A stretch of DNA of 64,000 bases from contig NZ_MOBP01000003.1 in NCBI RefSeq assembly GCF_003732665.1, positions 309,582-373,581 of the forward strand, read 5' to 3'. The notes below the pieces were generated by a model. The model was not told where the DNA came from and did no database searches. It saw only the letters and a list, made by a program, of their open reading frames with translations. Source of the DNA: Pseudomonas frederiksbergensis (GTDB taxonomy: Bacteria; Pseudomonadota; Gammaproteobacteria; Pseudomonadales; Pseudomonadaceae). A program made the position numbers and the translations under genes. Within the stretch, counting starts at the first letter, position 1. Every line of letters begins with the position of its first letter. This document shows positions 47,342 to 56,961 of the stretch, one piece after another.

Positions 47342-48262
47342 ATGGAAACCCTTGGCAATCTGGAATCGTTCGTTCGAGCCGCAGAGGCCAGCAGCTTTTC
47401 CGAAGCCGCCAGGCGTATGGGGATTTCCGCTGCTGCCGTCAGTAAGAATGTGGCACGGCTCGAAGCCAATTTAGGCACCAGACTCTTCCAGCGCAGCACA
47501 AGAAGCTTGACCCTCACTGAGGCAGGAGAGTTGTTCTATCAGCAAGTCTCGGGCGGCCTCGAAACCATCCAGGGGGCTATCGCGCAATTAGGCGATGCCC
47601 GGGAAGTCCCGGCAGGGCGATTGCGGGTCAATTTGTCTCCATCTTTCGCTTACGATTATGTCCTGCCACTACTCAAAAGCTTCAAACAGCGTTACCCGGA
47701 AGTAGTTCCGGACTGGCACTTGGAAATCCGTCGCGTCGATTTGATTGGTGAAGGTTTCGATGTGGCCATCGGTGGCGGTATTGAATTATCTTCGGGCATC
47801 GTAGCGCGGGAGTTGGCCAAACTTCATCTTGTCGCTGTTGCAGCGCCGCAGTGGCTGGAGGGGCGGACAATGCCCATTGTTCCTGGCGATTTGCAGGGGG
47901 TGGATGGCATCGTAATGCGTTCGACCAGCTCAGGGCGTTTGCTCAACTGGACACTTCGGGATGCAGGAGAAGGGCGGTTTGACCTCAACCTAAAACCGAC
48001 GGCCATCATGAACGATCCAGAAGCATTGTGTAGCTGTGCATTGATGGGGCTGGGTGTCGGGCTAGTACCAATGGAGCGCGCGTGGCCCTGGTTGCAACGC
48101 GGTGATCTGGTTCGATTGTTACCCGATTGGTATGTGGATCTCGGTGTCGTCTCGGTGTACTTCTCGTCCCGAAAAGCGTTGCCGGCTAAAACACGGGTGT
48201 TCGTGGATTTTCTGCTGGAGCATTTTCAAGGACCGCTCAGCCAGCGTTTCCGTGCCGATTGA
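47342..48262 (+). CDS. LysR-family transcriptional regulator
   Basis: The 306-residue protein starts METLGNLESFVRAAEASSFS with a winged helix (AARRMGISAAAVSKNVARLE) and an effector domain of the CrgA/DsdC type. ATG 47342 follows GGAG at a suitable distance; in-frame TTG and ATG codons just before are less suited. Its partner is the divergent NmrA-like gene. Confidence 0.9.
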   Translation: METLGNLESFVRAAEASSFSEAARRMGISAAAVSKNVARLEANLGTRLFQRSTRSLTLTEAGELFYQQVSGGLETIQGAIAQLGDAREVPAGRLRVNLSPSFAYDYVLPLLKSFKQRYPEVVPDWHLEIRRVDLIGEGFDVAIGGGIELSSGIVARELAKLHLVAVAAPQWLEGRTMPIVPGDLQGVDGIVMRSTSSGRLLNWTLRDAGEGRFDLNLKPTAIMNDPEALCSCALMGLGVGLVPMERAWPWLQRGDLVRLLPDWYVDLGVVSVYFSSRKALPAKTRVFVDFLLEHFQGPLSQRFRAD

Positions 48263-48370
48263 CGCCTATGGCAATTGGGTCAGCAACATCTCCGCGACAC
48301 GACGCAATTCAGCTTTGCTCGTACCAGCCTTGGCTTAACGGGTACGACTCTAGAGGCTGTACGCAGCGTG

Positions 48371-48625
48371 TCACCCTAATGGTCCGGCAACAAGAATCGG
48401 CAGTTTAGGCGTGAAAGCGCTTCTACGAGGGTGGATGACTGTGCTTTTCTCCGGCAGATGAAAATGTCGGAGACACTCAATTCCACGTCGCACTCTCCCT
48501 GGCGCCTCTGCGTAAATCTCTTTGAATTTCTTGCTGAATGCCGCCTGAGATTGATACCTCGGCACTGTGAAGTTCCGGGGCTTTTTTATGCCTTTAAAAC
48601 CGCAAGTGCACCTTGAGACGATCAA
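48371..48625 (-). pseudogene. AraC-family regulator, C-terminal fragment
   Basis: Part of this frame reads VPRYQSQAAFSKKFKEIYAE followed by APGRVRR, the second helix-turn-helix of AraC regulators (consensus GYxSxxxFSRxFKxxxGxxPxxYR). The N-terminal domain and first helix-turn-helix are missing and the end is unrelated, so only a remnant remains. It precedes the RclC-like gene, whose homologues are often AraC-controlled (RclR). Confidence 0.55.
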
Positions 48626-48709
48626 GCAATAACTTGAGCATGACGCACAAAAGTGCCGGGGGAAAAACGCCCCAGACTAGCTCCACATTCAATTAGTCGG
48701 AGAAGTCTC

Positions 48710-49285
48710 ATGCTCACCTCATTCACGACCTCACTACGGTTTATTAGCAAAGTTGACACGTTCGGTACATCACTCATGCGACTGGCAATCGCTGTGGTTT
48801 TCCTTTGGATTGGTTTCCTCAAATTTATCCCTTACGAGGCAGATAGCATCACGCCGTTTGTTGCCAACAGCCCGTTCATGTCGTTCTTCTATGAGCACCC
48901 GCAGGAATATAAAGCGCACCTCACCCATGAAGGTGAGCTGAATGCCGACAAGCGTGCCTGGCAGACAGCCAACAACACTTATGGCTTTTCTACTGGGCTG
49001 GGAGTTGTCGAAATCCTGATCGGATTGTTGGTGCTGTCCAACCCGATCTCACGCCGTACGGGTTTGCTCGGCGGTGCGATGGCCTTCGGTACGCCACTGG
49101 TGACGTTGACCTTTCTGATCACCACACCTGAAGCCTGGGTTGGCGCTCTTGGTGATGGCCAGCATGGTTTTCCCTATCTATCCGGTGCCGGTCGCCTGGT
49201 ACTCAAGGACGTGTTGATGCTTGCCGGCTCTCTTCCTGTGATGGCCGACTCCGCCCGACAATTACTGCGCGAACGTCGCGTTTAG
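48710..49285 (+). CDS. DUF417/YkgB (RclC-like) inner-membrane protein
   Basis: The 191-residue protein has four hydrophobic helices and the DUF417 core: LAIAVVFLWIGFLKFIPYEADSI, PFVANSPFMSF, and a C-terminal GAGRLVLKDVLMLAGS. E. coli RclC protects against reactive chlorine species. The ribosome site is CGGAGAAG before ATG 48710. Its neighbours, glutathione reductase and redox genes, agree with a stress role. Confidence 0.85.
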   Translation: MLTSFTTSLRFISKVDTFGTSLMRLAIAVVFLWIGFLKFIPYEADSITPFVANSPFMSFFYEHPQEYKAHLTHEGELNADKRAWQTANNTYGFSTGLGVVEILIGLLVLSNPISRRTGLLGGAMAFGTPLVTLTFLITTPEAWVGALGDGQHGFPYLSGAGRLVLKDVLMLAGSLPVMADSARQLLRERRV

Positions 49286-49410
49286 TCAGGGATACCAGCC
49301 AACCTGATCAACGAAACCTTGAATTGCGGGCGGTAGCGGTTGAACAAGGCAATCGCCCGGTCCAGGTTGTCGACGTGCCCGGGCGCAATACACCGGCGGT
49401 CACCCCATCG

Positions 49411-50772
49411 TCACCTGCCGGCGACAGGTGTCCGCAAGGTTACAAACTCTTCTGCCGAAGTGGGATGCACACCGATGGTGTCATCGAACAAGCGCTTGGT
49501 CGCACCGGCCTTCAGAGCGATTGCCAGCCCTTGAATGATGTCCCCTGCGTCCGGACCGACCATATGCGCGCCCAATACTCGATCAGTGCGTACATCCACT
49601 ACCAGCTTCATCAGCGTCTGCTCGGATGACTCCGTGAGGGTCAATTTCATCGGCTTGAAGCGGCTCTCGAAGACTGTCACTTTGTGGCCATTCTCCAGCG
49701 CTTGCTCCTCAGTGAGTCCAACGGTGCCAATGTTTGGCTGACTAAATACCGCGGTAGGAATATGCCTGTAATCTACGGGACGATATTGCTCGGGCTTGAA
49801 CAGGCGGCGCGCAACTGCCATACCTTCTGCCGTAGCTACCGGGGTCAATTGCACTCGGCCAATCACATCACCCAACGCCAGAATCGAAGGTTCACGGGTT
49901 TCAAAGTTGTCGTTGACGTCTATGTAACCTTTCTCGTTGAGTTCGACACGGGTATTTTCCAGGCCCAAATTATCGAGCATTGGCCGCCGCCCGGTAGCGT
50001 AGAAAATGCTGTCGGTTTCCAGTTGGCTACCGTCATTGAGCGTAGCCAGTAGACTACCGTCCGACTGTTTGTCGATCCGGACGATATCCGTATTGAATTT
50101 CAGTTGTAGTCCGCGTTTGGTCAGTTCTTCCACCAGGTGGGTGCGAACTGATTTATCAAACCCGCGCAGGAACAGATCACCGCGATAGAGAAGGCTCGTG
50201 TCGGCACCCAGGCCGTTGAAGATTCCGGCAAACTCGACCGCTATGTAGCCGCCACCGACCACCAGCACACGCTTGGGCAGTTGCGGGAGAAAGAAGGCCT
50301 CATTAGAGGTGATGGCATGCTCACGACCGGGGATATCCGGAATTTGTGGCCAGCCGCCGGTAGCAATCAAAATGCGTTCGGCACTGAAGATCTGCCCATT
50401 GACTTCGACGTGGTTCGGATCGGTCAGGCGTGCGTGACCTTCAAGCAACGTCACGCCACTGTTAATCAGCAGCTTGCGGTAGATGCCGTTGAGTCGCTCG
50501 ATCTCGCGGTTCTTGTTGGTAATCAATTTTGCCCAGTCAAATTGTGCTTTACCGGCAGTCCAGCCAAAGCCCTCGGCCTGTTCGAAGTCATCGGCGAAAT
50601 GCGAACCGTAGACCAGCAATTTTTTCGGCACACAACCGACGTTGACGCACGTACCACCGAGGTAGCGGCTTTCGGCAACCGCCACTTTGGCGCCAAACCC
50701 CGCGGCAAAACGTGCTGCTCTTACACCACCGGAGCCCGCACCAATTACAAACAGATCAAAGTCGTAGGTCAT
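49411..50772 (-). CDS. gor: Glutathione-disulfide reductase
   Basis: The 453-residue flavoenzyme has the FAD motif [17 protein letters not shown], the redox-active disulphide [14 protein letters not shown] (Cys42, Cys47), an NAD(P)-binding segment [15 protein letters not shown] and the C-terminal interface [10 protein letters not shown] with the catalytic His. It keeps glutathione reduced with NADPH, the reductant for the GSTs and glutaredoxin encoded further right. After its stop the minus strand holds a second, unidentified coding fragment (to 49282). Confidence 0.93.
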   Translation of the reverse strand: MTYDFDLFVIGAGSGGVRAARFAAGFGAKVAVAESRYLGGTCVNVGCVPKKLLVYGSHFADDFEQAEGFGWTAGKAQFDWAKLITNKNREIERLNGIYRKLLINSGVTLLEGHARLTDPNHVEVNGQIFSAERILIATGGWPQIPDIPGREHAITSNEAFFLPQLPKRVLVVGGGYIAVEFAGIFNGLGADTSLLYRGDLFLRGFDKSVRTHLVEELTKRGLQLKFNTDIVRIDKQSDGSLLATLNDGSQLETDSIFYATGRRPMLDNLGLENTRVELNEKGYIDVNDNFETREPSILALGDVIGRVQLTPVATAEGMAVARRLFKPEQYRPVDYRHIPTAVFSQPNIGTVGLTEEQALENGHKVTVFESRFKPMKLTLTESSEQTLMKLVVDVRTDRVLGAHMVGPDAGDIIQGLAIALKAGATKRLFDDTIGVHPTSAEEFVTLRTPVAGR

Positions 50773-51369
50773 TTCATTTCTCTACAAGGCGTGAACGGCT
50801 CTTGGCTGTCCAAAGTCATTAATGGGGAAGGTCTCGAAGCGTCAGCGCGCGCTTCAGTGAGGTGCGCAACTTCAGGAAAAAAACACTTCTGGCAGATTGT
50901 TGAGAGCAATCTCTCAGAGATGGAAAACCGGAATCGCGGGCAAGCGCGCCCATCAGTTGGGGGAGCAGAAAGCCGCTTTCGTGCTCATGTGCCATGACCG
51001 AATCGTCCGGTCTTGAGTTGCTTATGCTGGAGTGATTGAAATCAATCATGTGAAGACTCCCAAGATGAAGAACGCTGCAATGACCGGAAACGGTTAGTTG
51101 CTTCTGGCACCAGTCTCGCCATCAAGGGGTGATTAGAGAATGGGCAAGGATGTCATGACTTAATTGTGCTGGATGAAACAATGGGGGCAGAACGTCGACT
51201 GAAGCTGAGAGCGCAACCCCACCCAGTCATGCCATGCGTGACGTGTCCGTAGACTCAACTTGGCCATTGCCATTCGTCTGCTGGCAAGCTTGCGCAGAAG
51301 GTCAAACAGCGTCAGCCACGAGCCTTCGCTTAAGCGCCTGGGAGCGTACTTTTTCACTCGACTTACAGG
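50773..51369. other. Intergenic stretch, no intact gene
   Basis: About 600 bases between gor and the truncated GST. No feature with homology was recognised. A leftward frame at 51160-51357 is open but without a ribosome site or known domain. Confidence 0.4.
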
Positions 51370-51770
51370 TTGAGGTGTTGCCTGGGCCTTCGCTCACCCC
51401 AAAAACTGCACGAGATCGAGCCAGAAGTCATATGGCTCAGTCCATTTACGACTCCTACTGCTATGGCTCGATGGTTCCAGTCTTCGGTTACTACCTGTTC
51501 CCTGACTTTATCGGAGGGCAGAATGATGCTTCTCGCCTGCAAGGCATCGAAAAGTCGAAACTAGTGCTCACCGAGTTGATGAAGATCAAAGGCAGCGATC
51601 CATTTCTTGCTGGCCCGGCGCTGAGCATTGGCGATTTATACCTGGCACCGGCATGCGCTTACATGGCGATGACTCCGGACGCAGAACAAGTGTTTGCAAT
51701 CAACGGTTTTGCTGATTGGTGGTCCCGTATCCAGGCATTGCCCAGCTTCAAATCCACCCCGCCGCAATAG
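51370..51770 (+). pseudogene. Glutathione S-transferase, C-terminal domain only
   Basis: From VEVLPGPSLTPKTARDRARS on, the frame matches the GST helical domain: MAQSIYDSYCYGSMVPVFGY, then FLAGPALSIGDLYLAPACAYMAM. The N-terminal thioredoxin-like domain with the glutathione-binding residues is absent; upstream codons are unrelated. An ATG at 51432 could give a 112-residue product, but it could not bind glutathione. It is a remnant of a third GST in this region. Confidence 0.72.
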
Positions 51771-51877
51771 TTTCGTTGCAGATCGTGCTCAGTTCGCCAA
51801 GACGTTTTCTCTTAGGCTGCGACGCGATACCCGGGCATACGGACAGGCTTGAATCCGACGTTTGAAACCTCTTTTGA

Positions 51878-51915
51878 CGTTTTTACACATCCTCAATTGA
51901 GGGTGTGTAAAAACG
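51878..51915. repeat. 38-bp near-perfect palindrome with no loop
   Basis: CGTTTTTACACATCCTCAA (51878-51896) faces TTGAGGGTGTGTAAAAACG (51897-51915); 18 of 19 pairs match. It lies in the gap left of cynR. It may be a terminator, or the joined ends of a departed insertion sequence. Confidence 0.75.
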
Positions 51916-51976
51916 ATTTTTTGTGGCGAAGGAATGGTTGGGTGCTGTGCACTTCATAACACCGCTTTACATCTCT

Positions 51977-52015
51977 TTACTCGTTGACGCGCCTACGGCC
52001 GCTCATGGTTTTCAT
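51977..52015 (-). other. Stump of a gene divergent from cynR (12 codons)
   Basis: GGAGAAAAGACC precedes ATG and MKTMSGRRRVNE then a stop. Good ribosome site, tiny frame, and position opposite cynR suggest the start of a lost divergent gene. It could also be a real peptide. Confidence 0.35.
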
Positions 52016-52085
52016 GGTCTTTTCTCCAGTCAGTATTGAGTGATGGCCCGCACTAAGGGGGCGGGCCGGCATCGGGGTTGGTAGT

Positions 52086-52167
52086 GCTTGGGTGTGCAGC
52101 AATCCTCTGCCGATTGACCGATAGCGTCCAAGACCGCTATACAATGCCGCGCATAAGCAGTGCCTAT
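52086..52167. promoter_or_regulatory. Duplicated cyn control block, copy A (upstream of cynR)
   Basis: This 82-base block matches 63047-63128 at 75 positions, same orientation. It contains CTTGG/CCAAG and CGATTGACCGATAG half-sites that could bind CynR, and ends just before the cynR ribosome site GGGGAG. Confidence 0.75.
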
Positions 52168-52181
52168 AGAGGGGAGTTGCC

Positions 52182-53066
52182 ATGCTGCTAAGACATTTAC
52201 GGTATCTGTTGGCGGTCGCGGATAACGGCGGTTTCACCCGTGCCGCAGAAGCGCTGCATGTTTCCCAGCCCACGTTGTCGCAACAAATCCGGCAGTTGGA
52301 AGAAACCCTCGGCGTTGTTCTGTTCGACCGAACCTCGCGGACGGTAAAGGCGACCGATGCGGGGCAGGCCTATATCGAATGCGCACGTCGCGTGTTGGTG
52401 GAGTTGGAGGCTGGGAAGCGAGCACTTCACGATGTAAAGGATTTGTCTCGCGGCACCCTGCGCCTGGCGATGACTCCGACTTTTATGGCGTATCTCGTGG
52501 GTCCGCTAGTGCGGGACTACACGGCTCTCTATCCCAACATCCATCTAGAGATTTTTGAGTTGTCGATGGGCGATATCGAAACCGGGTTGGCGGACGATTC
52601 GCTGGATATCGCCATTGCATTTGATCAAGTCAGAAATGCCGACATCGAATCGATCCCCGCATTTATCGAATCCCTGGGGCTGATGGTTGGGCGAGATCAC
52701 CCGCTATACGAATGCAAGAGTGCGTTGACTTCGGAGCAGGTTGCGCAGCTGGAGTTCGCGCTCCTGACACCCAACTTTGTCACGCGGGTCTGTATCGATG
52801 AATACTTCGCAAAAACCAACATCACGCCGAAGGTGGTGATTGAGGTCAACTCGGTTAATACATTGCTGGAAGTCATTCGGCATACGCCGGTTGCCACGAT
52901 TCTTCCGGAAGCTATCGCCACCCAGGACCGTGCCCTTCGAAAAATAGCGCTGGTAGGAAAGGGGCCGCATCGCGGGGCCGCGTTGCTGCGGCGCAAAAAC
53001 AATTATCACAGTGCCGCGTCGGTCGCTTTTATGAGCTTGATGCTGGGAAAGGACGTGGACTCGTAA
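52182..53066 (+). CDS. cynR: LysR-family cyanate operon regulator
   Basis: The 294-residue protein follows E. coli CynR closely from LRYLLAVADNGGFTRAAEAL, VSQPTLSQQIRQLEE, through AGKRALHDVKDLSRGTLRLA to LLRRKNNYHSAAS at the end. CynR activates cynTSX in response to cyanate. Here it sits about 8 kb from carbonic anhydrase and cyanase, on the opposite strand, but shares with them an 82-base control block. ATG 52182 follows GGGGAG. Confidence 0.9.
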   Translation: MLLRHLRYLLAVADNGGFTRAAEALHVSQPTLSQQIRQLEETLGVVLFDRTSRTVKATDAGQAYIECARRVLVELEAGKRALHDVKDLSRGTLRLAMTPTFMAYLVGPLVRDYTALYPNIHLEIFELSMGDIETGLADDSLDIAIAFDQVRNADIESIPAFIESLGLMVGRDHPLYECKSALTSEQVAQLEFALLTPNFVTRVCIDEYFAKTNITPKVVIEVNSVNTLLEVIRHTPVATILPEAIATQDRALRKIALVGKGPHRGAALLRRKNNYHSAASVAFMSLMLGKDVDS

Positions 53067-53202
53067 AAGCTGGTGTTCATCATTTCAGCCTGCGGAATGC
53101 TGGATTGTAAAAGCTGGTCATTCCTGTGTTTGAGAGGGGAGGAGAAGATACCTCCCTCGACGCGATAACCGGGTCGAACTCAAACAACATTCGGAGTACG
53201 TC

Positions 53203-53832
53203 ATGTCCCAGCAAGCGATCAAACTTTATCGTCACCCTTTGTCCGGTCACTCTCATCGTGTCGAATTAATGTTGTCCCTGCTTGGCTTACCGACTGAACT
53301 TGTTTTTGTAGACCTGATGAAAGGCGCGCACAAAACCCCAGAGTTTTTGGCTCGCAACAGTTTTGGGCAAGTGCCGGTGATCGATGACAACGGCACCATC
53401 CTGGCGGACTCCAACGCAATTCTGGTGTATCTCGCCGCCAAATACGGAAACGGGCAATGGTTGCCAAGCGATCCAGTAGATCAAGCCAAGGTTCAACGCT
53501 GGTTGTCAGTGGCCGCTGGTCAGATCAACTCCGGCCCAGCCACTGCCCGGTTGATCACCGTTTTCGGAGCAGGCTATGACGCAGAAGAGGCTATCAAGCG
53601 TTCTCATGGCTTGCTCAACGTCATGGAAGAAGAGCTGGGGCGGAGCACGTTTTTGGCTGGCGATAAGCCAACCATCGCTGATGTTGCCGCTTACACCTAT
53701 GTGTCCCATGCACCGGAAGGTAATGTCGCGCTCACTGACTACCCGAATGTCCGTGCCTGGCTGAGCAGTATCGAAACTCTGCCGAATTTTGTTGGCATGC
53801 AACGCACCGCAACGGGCTTGCAAGAAGCTTGA
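53203..53832 (+). CDS. Glutathione S-transferase
   Basis: The 209-residue enzyme has the thioredoxin-like domain ([20 protein letters not shown], then [24 protein letters not shown]) and the all-helical domain ([18 protein letters not shown]). The Ser in PLSGHSHRV is at the usual catalytic position. It conjugates glutathione to electrophiles. It follows cynR by 136 bases and ends at a terminator. Confidence 0.92.
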   Translation: MSQQAIKLYRHPLSGHSHRVELMLSLLGLPTELVFVDLMKGAHKTPEFLARNSFGQVPVIDDNGTILADSNAILVYLAAKYGNGQWLPSDPVDQAKVQRWLSVAAGQINSGPATARLITVFGAGYDAEEAIKRSHGLLNVMEEELGRSTFLAGDKPTIADVAAYTYVSHAPEGNVALTDYPNVRAWLSSIETLPNFVGMQRTATGLQEA

Positions 53833-53843
53833 TTCAAAACGAA

Positions 53844-53875
53844 GGGGCTTGCCGAAATCACTTCCGGCAAGCCCC
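53844..53875 (+). terminator. Terminator after the GST gene
   Basis: GGGGCTTGCCG / CGGCAAGCCCC with a short loop, then T6. Confidence 0.9.
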
Positions 53876-54038
53876 TTTTTTATTCTTTTCGCGGTTTTTC
53901 CCTGCCAATCGCAGTTTTTTGCAAAAAACTCCGGCACATAACGTGCGAAAGACGCGATCGCCAACAATACTGCCAGATTGAGCTGTTCGCGTTCGCAATC
54001 ACATGCCTCGCCGTTCTTTGATCAAGAGAGGGTCGCCC

Positions 54039-54959
54039 ATGGATCGCTTTCATGAGATGCAGATTTTTATGGCGGTAGCCGAGGAGGAAGGTTTTGCCGC
54101 GGCGGCGCGTCGGTTGAATATCTCACCTCCCAGCGTGACCCGTGCAATCGCCGCGATGGAAGAGCGAATTGGCACCCAACTCCTTTCCCGAACGACCCGC
54201 AGCTTGCACCTGACTGAAGCAGGGCAACGCTATCTGGAAGATTGTCGACGGATACTGAACGAAGTCGATGAAGCTGAGGAGGCTGCGGCCGACAGCTACT
54301 CGATACCGCGCGGGCACTTAACAGTGACCGCTCCGGTTATGTTTGGTGAGTTGTACATAGCGCCACTGTTGGCGGAGTACCTGGACCAGTTTCCCTCTGT
54401 GAATCTCAATGCTTTGCTGGTCGACCGCGTAGTGAGCATGGCCGACGAAGGCGTTGACGTGGCAATACGCATCGGGCATTTGCATGAGAACAATCAGCAC
54501 GCCATTAAAGTCGGGGAAGTGCGACAAGTAATATGTGCCGCACCTGCTTATTTTGAGCAGTACGGTAGGCCGCGCCACCCTGGAGAGTTGAGTACAGCCA
54601 ACATTGTCATGTCATCGGCCAGCCACCTTTTGAGCGATTGGCAATTTGAGAATGATGGCAATGCACTGAGCTTTCGTTTTGAACCACGGTTGGTGGTAAC
54701 TGCGAATCAGGCGGCAATTAATATTGCTCGTTTGGGCTGGGGGCTCACTCGTGTCTTGTCCTACCAGGTAGCCGGTCATGTTGCTAATGGCGGGCTGGAA
54801 GTGGTGCTTCAGGAGTTTGAGCCACCAGCGCTACCGATTCAGGTGGTTTACCAAAAAAACAATCGAGTGCCGGCGAAGGTTCGTACGTTTGTTGATTTTC
54901 TCGCGTCCCGACTTGGCCAGGATGCCGCCCTCAAGCCCGTTGTGAAGAGTGCAGATTGA
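54039..54959 (+). CDS. LysR-family regulator, first of a tandem pair
   Basis: The 306-residue protein has MDRFHEMQIFMAVAEEEGFA and the winged helix AARRLNISPPSVTRAIAAME, with an effector domain of the CrgA type. The stop TGA overlaps the start of the next regulator (TGATG), so the pair is co-translated. The targets may be the hydrolase, DJ-1 or GST genes to the right. Confidence 0.9.
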   Translation: MDRFHEMQIFMAVAEEEGFAAAARRLNISPPSVTRAIAAMEERIGTQLLSRTTRSLHLTEAGQRYLEDCRRILNEVDEAEEAAADSYSIPRGHLTVTAPVMFGELYIAPLLAEYLDQFPSVNLNALLVDRVVSMADEGVDVAIRIGHLHENNQHAIKVGEVRQVICAAPAYFEQYGRPRHPGELSTANIVMSSASHLLSDWQFENDGNALSFRFEPRLVVTANQAAINIARLGWGLTRVLSYQVAGHVANGGLEVVLQEFEPPALPIQVVYQKNNRVPAKVRTFVDFLASRLGQDAALKPVVKSAD

Positions 54960-55870
54960 TGGATCGCTATCATGAGATGCAGATGTTTGAAGCATTGTCC
55001 GAACATCCCAGCCTCGCCTCGGCAGCACGTCGCCTTGATGTATCCGGTCCTACGGTCGTTCGTGCCATTGCTCGGCTGGAAGCGCGGCTGGGTGTAGCGT
55101 TGTTGGTGCGTAGCACGCGAGGGGTGGCGTTGACCGAGGCCGGCGCAGCTTTCATGGTGGATTGCTCACGCATTCTCAAGGAGATTGAGGAGGCTGAAGC
55201 TTCTGCCAAGGGGCTGCATGTCGAAGCTCAAGGCAATCTGAAGGTGATGCTGCCATTGCTTTTCAGTCGGTATGTCATGACATCGATGTTGGCAAATTAT
55301 ATGAGCATGTATCCGGCGGTCAGGGTATTTGCCCAATACCATGATCGGTTTCCGAACATGAATGAGGATGGGCTGGACGTCGCGGTGCTGGTTGGCAACT
55401 TGCCAAATTCGTCGTTGATTGCGCGGCCTGTGGGTTATGTGCGTTCAATCGTATGTGCCAGCCCTGTTTACCTTGCAAGACAGGGCGAACCACAAGTGCC
55501 TGAGGACCTCAGGCATCATCGATTGGTTGCCACGCACGCTTATCGAGACAAGGTTCAGTGGGACTTTCAACAGGAAGGAGAGCTAAATCCGATCAAGGCT
55601 CATACGCGGTTGAGTTGTGCCACCGTGCAGGCAGCCATCGATGCGACAGCCCACGGTGCAGGCCTAATGCGCTGCCTCAGCTATCCCTTGTACGACTATC
55701 TGAAAAGCGGGCAATTGCGTCGAGTTTTACAAGCCTATGAGTTACCCGCGTTGCCCGTGCATGTGGTCTACCGCGAGGGGCGCAAAGCATCGATGCGGGT
55801 GCGCAGTTTTGTCGATTTCATCGTCGACGGTCTCCGAGAGCATCCGGCCATGCGGGCGGATGCTCCCTGA
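54959..55870 (+). CDS. LysR-family regulator, second of a tandem pair
   Basis: The 303-residue protein begins MDRYHEMQMFEALSEHPSLA and AARRLDVSGPTVVRAIARLE, plainly paralogous to the gene it overlaps (DRxHEMQxF, TEAG, VxxDCxRIL, DFIV/DFLA). They probably arose by duplication; two coupled LysR genes could form mixed oligomers. No own ribosome site is needed. It converges on the alpha/beta hydrolase gene. Confidence 0.88.
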   Translation: MDRYHEMQMFEALSEHPSLASAARRLDVSGPTVVRAIARLEARLGVALLVRSTRGVALTEAGAAFMVDCSRILKEIEEAEASAKGLHVEAQGNLKVMLPLLFSRYVMTSMLANYMSMYPAVRVFAQYHDRFPNMNEDGLDVAVLVGNLPNSSLIARPVGYVRSIVCASPVYLARQGEPQVPEDLRHHRLVATHAYRDKVQWDFQQEGELNPIKAHTRLSCATVQAAIDATAHGAGLMRCLSYPLYDYLKSGQLRRVLQAYELPALPVHVVYREGRKASMRVRSFVDFIVDGLREHPAMRADAP

Positions 55871-55910
55871 GTTAATTCAGCGTTCACGGTATTCGCGACA
55901 CTTCCTCCGG

Positions 55911-56687
55911 TTACTTTGCGGTAGCTGCCGTTTCAATCAGGCTGGCAACGGCTTTCGGATTGGACACCATCACAACATGGGACGCGCCTTTGACCACAAC
56001 GGTCTTTTTAGAGTGCGCCCGCTCAGCCATAAATACCTGCGCCTGTGTAGGAATGTTCTTGTCTTTGTCACCGTAAACAAAATAGGACGGCACGGTTTTC
56101 CAGGCTGGCTCACTCGACGCCTCATTGAGCGCTGCGACAGTCACGGGACGTTGGGTAGCGGCCATTAACCTGGCATCTGCATTCGATACGTCGGCTGCGA
56201 ACTGATCGTGGAACTTGTCCTGCTGGATGTAGAGATCTTTTCCGCCGTCTGCCAGTTCAACCGGTGGCGCGAGGGTTGGACCCAAGGTGTTGCCTGGGAA
56301 GCGCCCAGCCAAATCTGCGGTGGACTCACCTGCTTCAGGTGCAATTGCGGCGACGTAAACCAGTGCCTTAACGTTGGCATTACCGTAGGCGGCTTCGCTG
56401 ATTACCGGGCCACCGTAAGAGTGTCCGACCAGGACGACAGGTGTTTTTACACTTTTCAGCACATCAGCTACCGACTGTGCATCGCCCTTCAGAGTGCGAA
56501 GCGGATTGGAAGCCGCGATCACCGGGTAACCATCTTTTTCCAGAATCTTGACCACGCCGTTCCAGCTACTGGAGTCGGCGAATGCGCCGTGCACCAGCAC
56601 GACGGTTGGTTTGACTGGGGCGGCTAACGCGGCGGTTGCACTGAACATTGCTGTGGCCAAGGCCAGACCTTTGAATAACTTGTTCAT
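55911..56687 (-). CDS. Exported alpha/beta hydrolase, paralogue of the 20893 gene
   Basis: The 258-residue protein has a signal peptide (residues 1-22, ALA), TVVLVHGAFADSSSW, GHSYGGPVISEAA with the nucleophile Ser, and a C-terminal KGASHVVMVSNP with the catalytic His. It shares the core with the protein at 20893-21663. ATG 56687 follows AAAGGAAC. Such enzymes hydrolyse esters or halides; no substrate can be named. Confidence 0.87.
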   Translation of the reverse strand: MNKLFKGLALATAMFSATAALAAPVKPTVVLVHGAFADSSSWNGVVKILEKDGYPVIAASNPLRTLKGDAQSVADVLKSVKTPVVLVGHSYGGPVISEAAYGNANVKALVYVAAIAPEAGESTADLAGRFPGNTLGPTLAPPVELADGGKDLYIQQDKFHDQFAADVSNADARLMAATQRPVTVAALNEASSEPAWKTVPSYFVYGDKDKNIPTQAQVFMAERAHSKKTVVVKGASHVVMVSNPKAVASLIETAATAK

Positions 56688-56961
56688 CGGGTGTTCCTTT
56701 ACGGGGGGAGGAGGAGCCAATTGACGAGCCCCATTTGAACCCCGCGCTGTGTCCCGTATGTGTCCAACCGCCCCGTGCTGCGCATGGAATTGTGTCAGAT
56801 GCCGTGCTGACTACAGACAGATACAAAACTGTTTATGAGCATTTCAGTGAGCGAAACAGTGGATTGTATTTTTTGGCCGTTCTCCACATAGCGGTTAAAG
56901 CGGAGCATGCACCCACACACTCATACAGATATTCACACCCGCCGATGGAGGCTATTTCCTG

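Noticed and set aside
51160..51357. Leftward frame of 65 codons between gor and the truncated GST
   Set aside because: No ribosome site, no recognised domain; could be remnant but not supportable.
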